Shown: positions 24,319 to 33,744, numbered from the stretch's first letter. The stretch is 64,000 nt of DNA from Aliidongia dinghuensis (GCF_014643535.1 NZ_BMJQ01000002.1:186001-250000), one strand, 5' to 3'. The notes: a model not told the origin generated them from the sequence alone. Made by a program: numbers and translations.

Positions 24319-25150
24319 TCGAGAATCCTCCCAGATCCACCTGCTGCGGACCGCCATCGCCTGAAAGAGCGACCGCGACAGCCAAAGGGTGCGGCCGTGG
24401 GGGTTTTCTCGGCAAACCAATAAAATTTAAGAGGTCGGGACGGAAATTAATGCGGCCGGCGCGGGACCCGCCGCCGTCGAGGCATGGCGGCCGGCGATAG
24501 AGATCGGTTCTTGCCAGCACAAAAATTGCTGCGGCGAGGACGAAGCGATCGCGCTCGCCGGCTGACGTTCGTCGGCTGATGGGGGCGGTTTCGGCATGGC
24601 AGCCCTGATCTTCTGGATGGCGACCCGGCACATCGGGTAAATGGCGCCCGCGCGGCCCCAATGCCGCAGTTTCCGGCCGTTCGCGCCGACCGGACAGGCC
24701 GCCGACCGTCCGTTACCAAACCAATGTATGCGAAGATCGGTCGCACCTCCATACATTGAGAAGATATCGAAGCTTTAATCTTGATTGAGTGCATACGCGA
24801 GATATGCGCGTATCGTCGCATGCCATGATTTTTCAGGCTTTTGACTTTTCCCCTGCTGCGGTGCACCTATAAGAATGTATGGCTATAGGCCATATATCTT
24901 TTGCCGCCATGTCTTCGTCAGGCCGCAAGCAGCCTGTCTGGGCCGTGTCCCCCGGCGCGCGGGGAGCAATGAGGCGGTGCATCGAGGGGAACGTAGTGTT
25001 GACGGTACAGATCGCCGACGCCCGTCCGGGCGAGGCACGGGAGATTCCCGAGCGGATCCTTGAGAGCCATCGCCGGCAGAGCAATCAGCAGCACCAGCCC
25101 GCGCACGGTCGCCCCAGCGTACGAATTCCTGCCTTCGGGCGAGGTGCACG
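24319..25150. other. 832-base intergenic region between giant gene and cyoA; no gene recognised
   Basis: Several open frames of 60-140 codons overlap one another here, but none has both a ribosome site and a plausible product. Bases 24760-24900 are AT-rich and probably contain promoters for one or both divergent units. A 9-bp inverted repeat, CAATGTATG (24722-24730) and CATACATTG (24750-24758), is the clearest element and could be an operator for the leftward giant gene. Confidence 0.5.
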
Positions 25151-26137
25151 ATGACGCGCGGATCGCTCACGCGGGCGGCTCGCGCGCTCGGCCCGCTCGC
25201 CCTCCTCGCCCTCGCCTTCCTGCCCCTTGGCGGCTGCAGCAGCCTCGGCGATCTTGAGCTGCTCAATCCCGGCGGCGACATCGGCGCCCAGGAAAAGAAC
25301 CTGATCCTCATCGCGCTGGGCCTGATGCTGCTCGTCGTGATCCCGGTGATCCTGCTCACCCTGTTCTTCGCTTGGCGCTACCGGGCGTCCAACACCAAGG
25401 CGACCTACGCGCCGAAATGGGCGCATTCGACCGCGATCGAGGTGGTGGTCTGGACCATCCCATGCCTGATCGTCGCCACGCTTGCCGTGCTCATCTGGCG
25501 CACGACCCATTCGCTCGACCCCTACAAGCCGCTCGAGTCGAACGCGGCTCCGGTCCATGTCGAGGTCGTGGCGCTCAATTGGAAGTGGCTGTTCATCTAT
25601 CCGGACTACGGCGTCGCTTCGGTCAATCACCTCGAGCTGCCGACCAACCGGCCCGTCGACTTCAAGATCACGGCCGAGTCGATGATGAATTCCTTCTTCA
25701 TCCCGCAGCTCGGCAGCCAGATCTACGCAATGGCCGGCATGCAGACCCAGCTGCATCTGATCGCCGACAAGCCCGGCACCTATGCCGGCCTCTCCGCCTC
25801 GTTCAGCGGCCCGGGCTTCTCGGACATGCATTTCGCCGCGGTCGCGGCCGAGCCCAAGGATTTCGACGCCTGGGTGCAAGAGGCCAAGGGCTCGCGGCTG
25901 ACGCTCGATCAAGACACCTACGAGGCGCTGGAAAAGCCCAGCTCCAAGGTGCCGGTGACGATCTATTCCAGCGTGATCCCAGGCCTGTTCGACAGTGTCG
26001 TCGACAAATACATGCCGGCCATGGCCATGCCGCACACGGCGTCGAACGACCAGGCGATGAACGACCAGGCGATGAACGGCCAAGCGATGAATTCGGCGGC
26101 CGTGCGCCAGACCACAGCGAAAGCTGAGGAGCAATAA
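25151..26137 (+). CDS. cyoA: Cytochrome bo3 ubiquinol oxidase subunit II
   Basis: CyoA is the lipoprotein subunit II of the proton-pumping quinol oxidase. A signal peptide ends LPLGGC, followed by two transmembrane helices (LILIALGLMLLVVIPVILLT and AIEVVVWTIPCLIVATLAVL). The cupredoxin domain carries the quinol-oxidase pattern VVALNWKWLFIYPDYGVASV and lacks the CuA Cys ligands, as expected for bo3 enzymes. The C-terminus has three NDQAMN-type repeats, an odd Met-rich tail. It is the first gene of cyoABCD, with cyoB starting immediately after the stop. Confidence 0.97.
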   Translation: MTRGSLTRAARALGPLALLALAFLPLGGCSSLGDLELLNPGGDIGAQEKNLILIALGLMLLVVIPVILLTLFFAWRYRASNTKATYAPKWAHSTAIEVVVWTIPCLIVATLAVLIWRTTHSLDPYKPLESNAAPVHVEVVALNWKWLFIYPDYGVASVNHLELPTNRPVDFKITAESMMNSFFIPQLGSQIYAMAGMQTQLHLIADKPGTYAGLSASFSGPGFSDMHFAAVAAEPKDFDAWVQEAKGSRLTLDQDTYEALEKPSSKVPVTIYSSVIPGLFDSVVDKYMPAMAMPHTASNDQAMNDQAMNGQAMNSAAVRQTTAKAEEQ

Positions 26138-28117
26138 ATGATACTCGGAAAACTAACTCTCGACGCGATCCCGCTCGACGAGCCGATCATCGTGGGCACC
26201 GGCGCCGTCGTCGCGCTGCTGGGCCTGGCTCTGCTCGGTGCGATCACCTATTTCCGCCAGTGGGGCTATCTCTGGCGCGAATGGATCACCTCCGTCGACC
26301 ATAAGCGCATCGGCGTCATGTACATCATCCTGGCGCTCGTCATGCTGCTGCGCGGCTTCGCCGACGCCATCATGATGCGCGCGCAGCAGGCGATGGCGAA
26401 CAATGACGCGGCCGGCTACCTGCCGCCGCACCATTACGACCAGATCTTCACCGCCCACGGCGTGATCATGATCTTCTTCATGGCGACGCCGTTCATCATC
26501 GGGCTGATGAACGTCATCGTGCCGCTGCAGATCGGCGCGCGCGACGTGGCCTATCCGTTCTTGAATTCGCTGAGCTTCTGGCTGTCGGCCATGGGTGCGG
26601 CGCTCGTCATGCTGTCGATGTTCGTCGGCGATTTCGCCGCGACCGGTTGGGTCGCCTATCCGCCGCTGTCCGAGCTCGGCTACAGCCCGACGGTCGGCGT
26701 CGACTATTACATCTGGTCGCTGCAGATCTCAGGCCTCGGTACGACGCTGACCGGCATCAACTTCATCGTGACCATCCTGCGCATGCGCGCGCCGGGCATG
26801 GGCCTGATGAAGATGCCGGTCTTCACCTGGACGGCGCTCATCACCAACATCCTGATCGTGGCCGTCTTCCCAGTGCTGACTGCGACGCTGGCGCTGCTCA
26901 GTGCCGACCGCATGCTGGGCATGCACTTCTTCACCAACGAGGCCGGCGGCAACCCGATGATGTACATCAACCTCATCTGGGTGTGGGGCCACCCGGAGGT
27001 GTACATCCTGATCCTGCCGTGCTTCGGCGCCTTCTCCGAGATCATCTCGACCTTCTCGGGCAAGCCGCTGTTCGGCTACAAGTCGATGGTCTATGCGACC
27101 GCCTCGATCGGCGTTCTGTCGTTCTTCGTCTGGCTGCACCACTTCTTCACGATGGGGTCGGGCGCCAACGTCAATGCCTTCTTCGGCATCATGACGACGA
27201 TCATCTCGATCCCGACCGGGGTGAAGCTGTTCAACTGGCTGTTCACCATGTTCCGCGGCCGCGTGCGCTATCACTCGGCGACGCTCTGGACGATCGGCTT
27301 CATGGTCACGTTCGCGATCGGCGGCATGACCGGCGTGCTGCTGGCGGTGCCGGGTGCGGACTTCGTCCTGCACAACAGCCTGTTCCTGGTCGCACACTTC
27401 CACAACGTGATCATCGGCGGCGTCGTGTTCGGCTGCCTTGCCGCCATGAACTTCTGGTTCCCCAAGGCCTTCGGTTTCACGCTGAACGAGTTCTGGGGCA
27501 AGGTGTCGTTCTGGTGCTGGATCGTGGGCTATCACTTCGCCTTCATCCCGCTCTACGTGCTGGGCTTCATGGGCATGACGCGCCGCATGAACCACTACGA
27601 CAATCCGGCGTGGCATCCCTGGCTGGTCGTGGCCCTCGTCGGCGCCGTCATCATCGGCCTCGGCATCGTGGCGCTCGTCATCCAGCTGGTCGTCAGCATC
27701 TGGCAGCGCGCCGAGAACCGCGACCTGACCGGCGACCCCTGGAACGGCCGCAGCCTCGAATGGGCGACCGCCTCGCCGGCGCCGTTCTACAACTTCGCCC
27801 ATGTGCCCGAGATCGATTCGCTGGAACAGCATTGGGACGACAAGGAGCGGGGCCGCGCCTATGCCCGGCCGCGCCAGTACGAGGACATCCACATGCCGAA
27901 GAACACGGCGGCGGGCGTCGTCATCTCCGCCTTCGGCTTCGTGCTCTCCTTCGCGCTGATCTGGAACATGTGGCTGATCGCGGCGGTCGGCCTCCTCGGC
28001 ATGATCGGCACGTTCATCGCGCGCACCTACAACCGTGACGTCGACTACTACGTCCCGGCGGCGGAAGTCGCGCGCATCGAAAGCGAGCGCTTCGCGCTCG
28101 TGCGGAAGGCGGCGTGA
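26138..28117 (+). CDS. cyoB: Cytochrome bo3 ubiquinol oxidase subunit I
   Basis: CyoB is the catalytic subunit, carrying low-spin haem and the haem-CuB site, and it pumps protons. The 659-residue protein has about 15 membrane helices. Key blocks are [20 protein letters not shown], the CuB/active-site loop [20 protein letters not shown], the His pair in [20 protein letters not shown], and [20 protein letters not shown] with the haem ligands. Length and order match E. coli CyoB. It begins directly after cyoA and overlaps cyoC by 4 nt. Confidence 0.98.
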   Translation: MILGKLTLDAIPLDEPIIVGTGAVVALLGLALLGAITYFRQWGYLWREWITSVDHKRIGVMYIILALVMLLRGFADAIMMRAQQAMANNDAAGYLPPHHYDQIFTAHGVIMIFFMATPFIIGLMNVIVPLQIGARDVAYPFLNSLSFWLSAMGAALVMLSMFVGDFAATGWVAYPPLSELGYSPTVGVDYYIWSLQISGLGTTLTGINFIVTILRMRAPGMGLMKMPVFTWTALITNILIVAVFPVLTATLALLSADRMLGMHFFTNEAGGNPMMYINLIWVWGHPEVYILILPCFGAFSEIISTFSGKPLFGYKSMVYATASIGVLSFFVWLHHFFTMGSGANVNAFFGIMTTIISIPTGVKLFNWLFTMFRGRVRYHSATLWTIGFMVTFAIGGMTGVLLAVPGADFVLHNSLFLVAHFHNVIIGGVVFGCLAAMNFWFPKAFGFTLNEFWGKVSFWCWIVGYHFAFIPLYVLGFMGMTRRMNHYDNPAWHPWLVVALVGAVIIGLGIVALVIQLVVSIWQRAENRDLTGDPWNGRSLEWATASPAPFYNFAHVPEIDSLEQHWDDKERGRAYARPRQYEDIHMPKNTAAGVVISAFGFVLSFALIWNMWLIAAVGLLGMIGTFIARTYNRDVDYYVPAAEVARIESERFALVRKAA

Positions 28118-28773
28118 TCATGGGCAGCTCTGTTACCACCCTCAATCACGCCTCGCTTCGGGCCACGCCTGGGGTCGGCCACGGCCCCACGCATGGCCAC
28201 GACGACCATGCCCATGACGACGGATCCAAGACCGTACTCGGCTTCTGGATCTATCTCATGAGCGACTGCCTGATCTTCTCGGTGCTGTTCGCGACCTTCG
28301 GCGTGCTCTCCGCCAATACGGCGGGCGGGCCGAGCGGCCGCGAGCTGTTCGATCTGCCCTATGTTGGCGGCGAGACGCTGCTGCTCTTGATCAGCAGCTT
28401 CACCTTCGGCCTGGCGGTGCTCGCCATGCAGGCCGGCCGGCAGGGGCAGGTGATCGCCTGGCTCGCCGTCACCTTCCTGTTCGGTGCCGGCTTCATCGGC
28501 ATGGAAGTGCAGGAATTCATCCATCTGGTCGACGAGGGTGCCGGCCCCGGCCGCAGCGCGTTCCTCTCGGCCTATTTCACCCTGGTCGGGACCCACGGCC
28601 TGCACGTGACTGCCGGCCTTCTGTGGCTCGCCGTCATGATGCATCAGGTGATGCGCTTCGGCCTCGACGGCGTCGTCCGGCGCCGCGTCGCGTGCCTCAG
28701 CCTGTTCTGGCACTTCCTCGATCTGATCTGGATCTGCGTGTTCAGCTTCGTCTATCTGCGCGGGGTGCTGTGA
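28114..28773 (+). CDS. cyoC: Cytochrome bo3 ubiquinol oxidase subunit III
   Basis: CyoC is a haem-free membrane subunit that stabilises CyoB. The 219-residue protein has a His/Asp-rich N-terminus ([14 protein letters not shown]) and then five helices with [20 protein letters not shown] and [20 protein letters not shown]. The C-terminus ([39 protein letters not shown]) is standard for subunit III. The first possible start is GTG at 28114, overlapping cyoB; ATG at 28120 is equally plausible. Confidence 0.96.
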   Translation: MIMGSSVTTLNHASLRATPGVGHGPTHGHDDHAHDDGSKTVLGFWIYLMSDCLIFSVLFATFGVLSANTAGGPSGRELFDLPYVGGETLLLLISSFTFGLAVLAMQAGRQGQVIAWLAVTFLFGAGFIGMEVQEFIHLVDEGAGPGRSAFLSAYFTLVGTHGLHVTAGLLWLAVMMHQVMRFGLDGVVRRRVACLSLFWHFLDLIWICVFSFVYLRGVL

Positions 28774-29174
28774 TGTCGACCGCCCATGCTACCGCCCACG
28801 GTTCTGCCGTCCACGGTTCTGGAGGGGGCGCGCACGACGCGTCCCACGGCAGCCTCAAGTCCTACACCATCGGCTTCGCGCTCTCGCTCGTCCTGACCGT
28901 GCTGTCGTTCGGCGCGGTGATGAGCGGGTACGTGCCGCACGGCATGATGCTCCAGGCGATCGTCGTGCTCGCCGTGGCGCAGCTCCTGGTGCAGCTCGGG
29001 TTCTTCCTGCATCTCGGCACCTCGGTGGGCCAGCGCAGCAACACGATGATCTTCGTGTTCGCCGTCCTGCTCATTGCGACGATCGTCAGCGGCTCGCTCT
29101 GGGTCATGCACAATGCCGACATCAACATGATGCCGATGCACATGTCGCCCGAACGCGCCATGTCGGGTGACTGA
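28773..29174 (+). CDS. cyoD: Cytochrome bo3 ubiquinol oxidase subunit IV
   Basis: The gene starts at the ATG sharing one base with the cyoC stop (TGATG). The 133-residue protein has a His-rich start (STAHATAHGSAVHGSGGGAH) and three helices: SYTIGFALSLVLTVLSFGAV, AIVVLAVAQLLVQLGFFLHL and IFVFAVLLIATIVSGSLWVM. This is the CyoD pattern, and the role is assembly of the CuB site. A strong hairpin follows at 29211. No cyoE (haem O synthase) follows, so haem O must come from an enzyme encoded elsewhere. Confidence 0.95.
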   Translation: MSTAHATAHGSAVHGSGGGAHDASHGSLKSYTIGFALSLVLTVLSFGAVMSGYVPHGMMLQAIVVLAVAQLLVQLGFFLHLGTSVGQRSNTMIFVFAVLLIATIVSGSLWVMHNADINMMPMHMSPERAMSGD

Positions 29175-29210
29175 ATTCGGGTGACTGAGCCCTAGCGACG
29201 GAACCCGATT

Positions 29211-29243
29211 GCCCGAGGCGGCGCTCATGCGCCGGCCTCGGGC
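29211..29243 (+). terminator. Strong GC hairpin after cyoABCD
   Basis: GCCCGAGGC (29211-29219) pairs with GCCTCGGGC (29235-29243), extended inside by GGCGC and GCGCC around a TCAT loop. No T-run follows. It is the likely 3' end of the cyo operon mRNA. Confidence 0.75.
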
Positions 29244-29408
29244 GAGCGCCGATCTTCGGACATTCCGGACGTGCCCGCCCGCGACCCTGCGGCCGCGCGA
29301 GCCGGCGTGCTGCCTGCGTTCGAGGCAGCAGTGGGGAGAGCCTTCCCAAGAATTGGGCAAACAGGTTAATATTATTGCATGCGATCGACGCATACGGATT
29401 GATGTCCA

Positions 29409-30797
29409 ATGTCTTCATGGCGACCAAGACTCGTAGAGAGCGCCCGCATGAAATACCTGGGCATTGTCGAGGCCTTGGAAGCCGACGTGCGTGCCGGCCG
29501 GGTCCGGCCGGGTGACCGGCTGCCGGCCCAGCGGGCGATCGCCGACAGCCTGAACGTCGATCTCACCACCGTTACCCGGGCGTTCAACGAGGCGCGGCGC
29601 CGCGGGCTGGTCGACGCCCAGGCCGGGCGCGGCAGCTTCATCCGCGAGGCGCTGGGGACGGATCGCGCACCTGGTGCGGCGGCCGGCACGCCGCCGATCG
29701 ATCTCAGCATGAACATCCCGCCGCAGCCGGCGACCGCCAATCTGCGCCGCGCCATCGCCGACGGCCTCTTCGGCCTCATGGCGGGCGCGCGCGGGGCCCG
29801 ACATTTCCAATACCAGGACAGCACCGGCACGGAGCAGGACCGGGCGGCGGGCGCCGATTGGCTCGAGCGGCGGCTCGGCCCGGTGCCGCCCAGCCGGATG
29901 CTGGTTGCCGCCGGCGCGCAGAGCGCGCTCTTCGCGATCTGCGAAGCGCAGTTTCGCCCGGGTGACGCGCTCGCCGTCGGCACCGTGACCTATTCGGGGC
30001 TTCGCGCGGTGGCGGCGCACAAGGGCATCGCCCTCAAGCCGCTTGCCATGGATGCGGGCGGCATCATGCCCGACGCGTTTGAGGCGGCGTGCCGCGACGG
30101 GGCGCCGCGGGCGCTCTATGTCGTGCCGTCGATCGACAATCCGACGACGGCGACCCTGCCGGAGGATCGCCGGCGACAGCTCATCGCGATCGCGCGCCGG
30201 CATCACGTGACGATCATCGAGGATGACCCCTACTGGCCGCTCAGGCCGGAAAGTCCGCCGAGCCTCGCCGCCCTCGCCGGCGACATCACGTGGCACATCG
30301 CGACCCTGTCGAAATGTGCCACGCCGGCGTTGCGCGTCGCCTATGTCGTCGCCCCCGGCGGCGCGCAGGCCTTGCGGCTCGCCGGCGTCTTGCGCGCGAC
30401 GACCCTGATGGCGCCGCCGCTCATGGCGGCGCTTGCTTCGCGCTGGATCGCGGACGGCGTGCTGGACGAGATCGTCACGGCGATCCGGGCGGAGAATGTC
30501 GAGCGGCAGAAGATCGCGGCGGCGGTGCTCGGCGAGGCGAGCTTCGCCGCCGACCCGCACGGCCATCACCTGTGGCTGCACATGCCGCCGTCCTGGCAGG
30601 CGACCGACTTCGCCGAGCATGCAGGGCATCTGGGCGTGACGCTGGCACCGAGCACGCTCTTCGCCGTCACGGCGCCATCGATCGAGGCCGTGCGCCTGTC
30701 GCTCGGCGTGCCGGACCGGGCGGCGCTCGAGGATGCGCTGGCGCTCGTCGCGAGCCTGCTCGCCGAGCCGTCGCTCACGACGCGCGCCTTCGTCTGA
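29409..30797 (+). CDS. MocR-type regulator (GntR HTH plus PLP aminotransferase-like domain)
   Basis: The 462-residue protein has an N-terminal GntR winged helix (GDRLPAQRAIADSLNVDLTT, VTRAFNEARRRGLVDAQAGR). A fold-type I aminotransferase domain follows, with SIDNPTTATLPEDRRRQLIA, the Asp of IIEDDPYWPL and the PLP lysine in IATLSKCATPALRVAYVV. MocR proteins sense pyridoxal phosphate or amino-acid-like ligands and usually regulate a neighbour. Here no PLP or amino-acid gene is adjacent. The start could also be ATG 29448 (MKYLGIVEALEADVRAG), which fits the GntR domain better. A paralogue with the same layout is at 37939. Confidence 0.9.
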   Translation: MSSWRPRLVESARMKYLGIVEALEADVRAGRVRPGDRLPAQRAIADSLNVDLTTVTRAFNEARRRGLVDAQAGRGSFIREALGTDRAPGAAAGTPPIDLSMNIPPQPATANLRRAIADGLFGLMAGARGARHFQYQDSTGTEQDRAAGADWLERRLGPVPPSRMLVAAGAQSALFAICEAQFRPGDALAVGTVTYSGLRAVAAHKGIALKPLAMDAGGIMPDAFEAACRDGAPRALYVVPSIDNPTTATLPEDRRRQLIAIARRHHVTIIEDDPYWPLRPESPPSLAALAGDITWHIATLSKCATPALRVAYVVAPGGAQALRLAGVLRATTLMAPPLMAALASRWIADGVLDEIVTAIRAENVERQKIAAAVLGEASFAADPHGHHLWLHMPPSWQATDFAEHAGHLGVTLAPSTLFAVTAPSIEAVRLSLGVPDRAALEDALALVASLLAEPSLTTRAFV

Positions 30798-30837
30798 GGA
30801 CTGGCTGGTTGGCGTACAGGGCTGGCCCATAAGAACG

Positions 30838-30868
30838 TCGCGGCCGGCGGACTGAACGCCCGCCGGCC
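30838..30868. terminator. Bidirectional hairpin between convergent genes
   Basis: GCGGCCGGCGG (30838-30848) pairs perfectly with CCGCCGGCCGC (30858-30868) across 9 nt. It lies between the convergent MocR gene (ends 30797) and the RclC-like gene (ends 30901), so it can end both transcripts. Confidence 0.75.
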
Positions 30869-30900
30869 GCTCGACTGATCCAGATCCTTTCCCGGCCGCG

Positions 30901-31386
30901 TCACGCCGCGGTAGCGCGCGCCAGCCGGATGATGTCCTGCTTCAGCAGGTAGAGCGAAGCCGCGAGCAGGACGACGTCCTTCAGGAGGAAGGCGTTGTTG
31001 ATCGCCATCGCCGGGAAGCCGACCGCGGCCCAGCCGTTTGGGATGAATGGGATGATGGTGACGGTCATCACGAACGTGCCGGTCGAGCCGATGGCGCCGA
31101 GGATGCCGAGCGTCCTGTTCCAGAAGCCGGCGAGCAGCAGCGCGCCGAACAGCCACTCGGAGACGCCGAGGAAATAACTCGCGCCATGGACGCCAAAGGC
31201 GGGCTCGAGCCAGAAGATGAACGGGCCGTTGCTGATGAACGGGATCAGCACCTGCGCCTCGTAGTCGAACCACTTCTGATAGCCGAACAGCGCGAAGATG
31301 AGCACCATCGCGGCGCGCATCAGGTGATAGTCGAGGTCGCCCGTGGCGAGAGCGGAGCTGGCGGCGAGCTTGGCGAGCGAATTCAT
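30901..31386 (-). CDS. RclC/YkgB-family (DUF417) inner-membrane protein
   Basis: The 161-residue protein starts at ATG 31386, 7 nt after GGGAG. It matches the YkgB/RclC family closely: LIFALFGYQKWFDYEAQVLI, FISNGPFIFWLEPAFGVHGA, SYFLGVSEWLFGALLLAGFW and LLAASLYLLKQDIIRLARA, with about four transmembrane helices. In E. coli the family member RclC belongs to the reactive-chlorine resistance operon controlled by the AraC-type regulator RclR. Here too an AraC-type gene is immediately divergent. The biochemical role is unknown. Confidence 0.9.
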   Translation of the reverse strand: MNSLAKLAASSALATGDLDYHLMRAAMVLIFALFGYQKWFDYEAQVLIPFISNGPFIFWLEPAFGVHGASYFLGVSEWLFGALLLAGFWNRTLGILGAIGSTGTFVMTVTIIPFIPNGWAAVGFPAMAINNAFLLKDVVLLAASLYLLKQDIIRLARATAA

Positions 31387-31563
31387 GACTTGGCTCCCTC
31401 GATGGCGAGGGTATGGATGCGGGACATGGGATGACACTCCTTCCTGGGTTCGGCGTCGCGGGGATCCGAGCGCCGTACGAGTGTCAATCTATGGCTGACG
31501 AATGGGATCTTTAATGCTATAGAAGCTCTTGTTCATGCCTATTCGTCTCAATCTGGTCGAGTG

Positions 31564-32529
31564 ATGTCGGAACCTATGGATTGGCTGAGCCGCCTGCTGG
31601 AGCTGGTGCCCGTGCGCGGCCGGCTCGATCTGCGCTGCTTCTACGGCGCGCCCTGGCGCATCGAGCAAGGGCCGGGCGCTCCGGGCGAAATCCCGTATCA
31701 CGCCGTGCTGGGCGGGTCGGCCGTGCTGGAAGATCCGGCCGGCGGCCGGCCGCGGCGGCTCACCGCGGGCGACATCCTGCTGCTGCCGCGCAATCCGCGG
31801 CACGTGCTGCACGACGGCGGCGGTGGGCCGCCGATGCCGGCCGAGGCCCGCGTGCGGCTCAACGTGACCTTCAGCGAGAATGCCGGCACGGGCGACCGGC
31901 TCGACATGCTGTGCGGCCATTTCATGCTGAGCCCGCCGCACGATCGCCTGGTCAGCGATCACTTGCCGCCGCAGTTGGTGGTGCGTGCGGCCGACCATAG
32001 CGCCGCGACCGCGCCGCCCGGGGCCGGTGCCCAACTCGCGGGGCTGGTCTCGCTCCTGCGCATCGAATCGGCGATCGAGAGCCTGGGCAGCCGTGCCATG
32101 CTGAATGCCTTGTCGACCGCCATGTTCGCACTGACGCTGCGGCTCGCGAGCGAAGCGGACACGGCGCCGACGGGCCTGCTGGCGCTCGCCGGCCATCCGC
32201 GCCTGGCGCCCGCGCTGACGGCGCTGTTCCAGAACCCGGGTCACCCCTGGTCGCTGCCGGAACTCGCCCGGCTCTGCCACATGTCGCGCGCGACCTTCGC
32301 GCGCCATTTCCAGGAGAGTCTCGGGCGCTCGGCGGCCGAGCTTCTGACCGACATTCGCATGACGCTCGCCGCCAACCTGTTGCGCCACGGCACGACCGCC
32401 GTCGGTGCTGTCGCCGATGCGGCGGGCTATCAGTCGGAAGCCGCGTTCCAGCGTGCCTTCAAGCAGCACATGGGCGTGACGCCGGCGCAATGGCGCCGGT
32501 CGGCGCCCGCCGCGGACGGTGAGCTGTAG
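31564..32529 (+). CDS. AraC-family regulator with cupin_6 N-terminal domain (RclR-like context)
   Basis: The 321-residue protein has the N-terminal AraC cupin pattern (MDWLSRLLELVPVRGRLDLR then CFYGAPW) and a C-terminal double HTH (LPELARLCHMSRATFARHFQ, AVADAAGYQSEAAFQRAFKQ, ending MGVTPAQWRR). It is divergent from the DUF417 gene, so that gene is the expected target. Cysteines in the N-terminal half could be redox-sensing as in RclR, but their equivalence cannot be judged here. A GTG at 31561 is an alternative start. The last 24 coding bases belong to a 27-bp exact repeat found again at 33858. Confidence 0.9.
   Translation: MSEPMDWLSRLLELVPVRGRLDLRCFYGAPWRIEQGPGAPGEIPYHAVLGGSAVLEDPAGGRPRRLTAGDILLLPRNPRHVLHDGGGGPPMPAEARVRLNVTFSENAGTGDRLDMLCGHFMLSPPHDRLVSDHLPPQLVVRAADHSAATAPPGAGAQLAGLVSLLRIESAIESLGSRAMLNALSTAMFALTLRLASEADTAPTGLLALAGHPRLAPALTALFQNPGHPWSLPELARLCHMSRATFARHFQESLGRSAAELLTDIRMTLAANLLRHGTTAVGAVADAAGYQSEAAFQRAFKQHMGVTPAQWRRSAPAADGEL
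32498..32524 (+). repeat. 27-bp exact direct repeat, copy 1 (3' end of AraC gene)
   Basis: The 27 bases beginning GGTCGGCGCCCGCCGCGG and ending GGTGAGC recur exactly at 33858-33884 in the same orientation, 1,360 bp away. Sequence diverges immediately outside on both sides. Confidence 0.9.
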
Positions 32530-32609
32530 CGGATCGAGATCATCGGCACTGGCTTACAATCGATGAGACGCCGCAAAGCAGGCACCTGACCACCCCGCTT
32601 GATGCGACA

Positions 32610-33245
32610 TCATTCGGCGAAGGCCGATAGACCGATCGCTCGATTGTCCAGCCGGGCTTGGCGGAGCACCTGTCCCGCGCTGGTCAATCCCAGATACGCG
32701 ATGACCGCGGCGACGGCGATGTCGGGCCAATGCGTCCCGGTCAGCCAGACCCCGGCGCCCGCGAGGATGACGGCAACATTCGCGATGGCGTCGTTCCGCG
32801 TGCAGAGCCAGACCGACAATCGGTTCGCATCGCCCGTCCGGTGGCGGAACAGCAGGAGCGCGACGCCGACGTTGATAGCGAGCGCGAGCAGGCCGATGCC
32901 GCTCATCAGGTCCGATCGCGGCACACCGTCGGAGAGCGCGTGCCACACAGTATTCCCGGCGACGTATAGGCCGAACGTGCCCATGACGAGGCCCTTGCCG
33001 ATGGCGGCGCGGGTGCGCCAGCGGACAGCCATGCCGAGAACGGTCAACCCGACCGCGTAGTTCGCCGCGTCACCCAGGAAATCAAGCGCGTCCGCCTGAA
33101 GGGAAATCGATCCCGCAAACAGGCTGGCGACCGCCTCGACGACGAACATCGCGCCGTTCAGCATCAGCGCGATCAAAAGGATCCGACGATAGCTCGGATC
33201 CGGGGGTGGCGCCTGGCAGGTGGCGACGGAGCAGCAGCCGGACAT
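32610..33245 (-). CDS. Short cation diffusion facilitator (metal efflux) protein
   Basis: CDF transporters export Zn, Cd or Co from the cytoplasm. The 211-residue product starts at ATG 33245 with a Cys-rich tip (MSGCCSVATC) that may bind metal. Six helices follow, with the metal-site motifs SLQADALDFLGDAANYAVGL and CTRNDAIANVAVILAGAGVW. It lacks the C-terminal cytoplasmic domain of classical 300-residue CDF proteins, as in a known short subgroup found beside MerR genes. It is divergent from merR, with a MerR-type promoter between them. Confidence 0.88.
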   Translation of the reverse strand: MSGCCSVATCQAPPPDPSYRRILLIALMLNGAMFVVEAVASLFAGSISLQADALDFLGDAANYAVGLTVLGMAVRWRTRAAIGKGLVMGTFGLYVAGNTVWHALSDGVPRSDLMSGIGLLALAINVGVALLLFRHRTGDANRLSVWLCTRNDAIANVAVILAGAGVWLTGTHWPDIAVAAVIAYLGLTSAGQVLRQARLDNRAIGLSAFAE

Positions 33246-33282
33246 GAAGGTCGTGACCCTGGTTGGAAACCGATCACATACC

Positions 33283-33313
33283 CATATGGACCCTGTAGCC
33301 ACTAGAGGGTCAA
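33283..33313 (-). promoter_or_regulatory. MerR-type operator and promoter for the CDF gene
   Basis: The dyad GACCCTGTAG-CCA-CTAGAGGGTC spans 33289-33311, with one mismatch between arms. Read leftward, -35 TTGACC (33313-33308) and -10-like CATATG (33288-33283) are 19 bp apart, the over-long spacer typical of MerR-activated promoters such as those of zntA and cadA. Metal-loaded MerR would untwist it to switch on the exporter. Confidence 0.85.
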
Positions 33314-33316
33314 GGG

Positions 33317-33727
33317 ATGGTCGAGCGCGTGGACATGAATATTGCCGCTGTCGCGCGGGCGACCGGTATCAAGGTGGAGACCATCCGCTGGTACGAAAGC
33401 GTTGGCCTGATTCCGTCGCCTGACCGCTCGGCCGGAAACTACCGGGTCTATCGGAACGAGCACGTAGAGCGCCTGGCCTTCATCAAGCGCTCGCGCGATC
33501 TGGGCTTTACCCTCCGCGAGGTCCGCGCGCTGCTCGATCTCGCCGACCATCCGCAGCGGGACTGCGCGGAAGTCGACAGGATCGCCCGCCTCCATCTGGT
33601 AGAGGTCGAGCGAAAAGCGGCCCACCTCGAACGCCTCGCCGGAGAACTCCGCCGCATCATTGACAGCTGCAACGGCGGCAATGTCGCTGACTGCAGGATC
33701 GTCGAGAGCTTGTCGGCGTCGGCCTGA
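33317..33727 (+). CDS. MerR-family metal-responsive regulator (CadR/PbrR/ZntR-like)
   Basis: The 136-residue protein has the MerR winged helix (IAAVARATGIKVETIRWYES, GLIPSPDRSAGNYRVY) and a dimerisation coiled coil. Metal-sensing cysteines are present in RDCAEVD and in the C-terminal loop SCNGGNVADC. This three-Cys set is that of Cd/Pb/Zn sensors rather than Cu or redox MerR proteins. The start may be the in-frame ATG at 33335, which aligns better with other MerR proteins. Its target is the divergent CDF gene via the operator at 33289. Confidence 0.92.
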   Translation: MVERVDMNIAAVARATGIKVETIRWYESVGLIPSPDRSAGNYRVYRNEHVERLAFIKRSRDLGFTLREVRALLDLADHPQRDCAEVDRIARLHLVEVERKAAHLERLAGELRRIIDSCNGGNVADCRIVESLSASA

Positions 33728-33744
33728 GTCGCCTTGAGGTTCGT

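Noticed and set aside
24319-24420. Start of the giant gene at TTG 24420
   Set aside because: ATG 24318 has GGGAGG at ideal spacing and begins the plausible protein; the extra residues look untranslated.
24427-24866. Possible effector chaperone gene upstream of the giant gene
   Set aside because: The open frames here are basic and Pro/Ser/Arg-rich rather than small and acidic, overlap each other, and lack ribosome sites.
29211-30868. Composite mobile element bounded by the two strong hairpins
   Set aside because: The hairpins differ in sequence, there is no transposase, and each sits where a terminator is expected.
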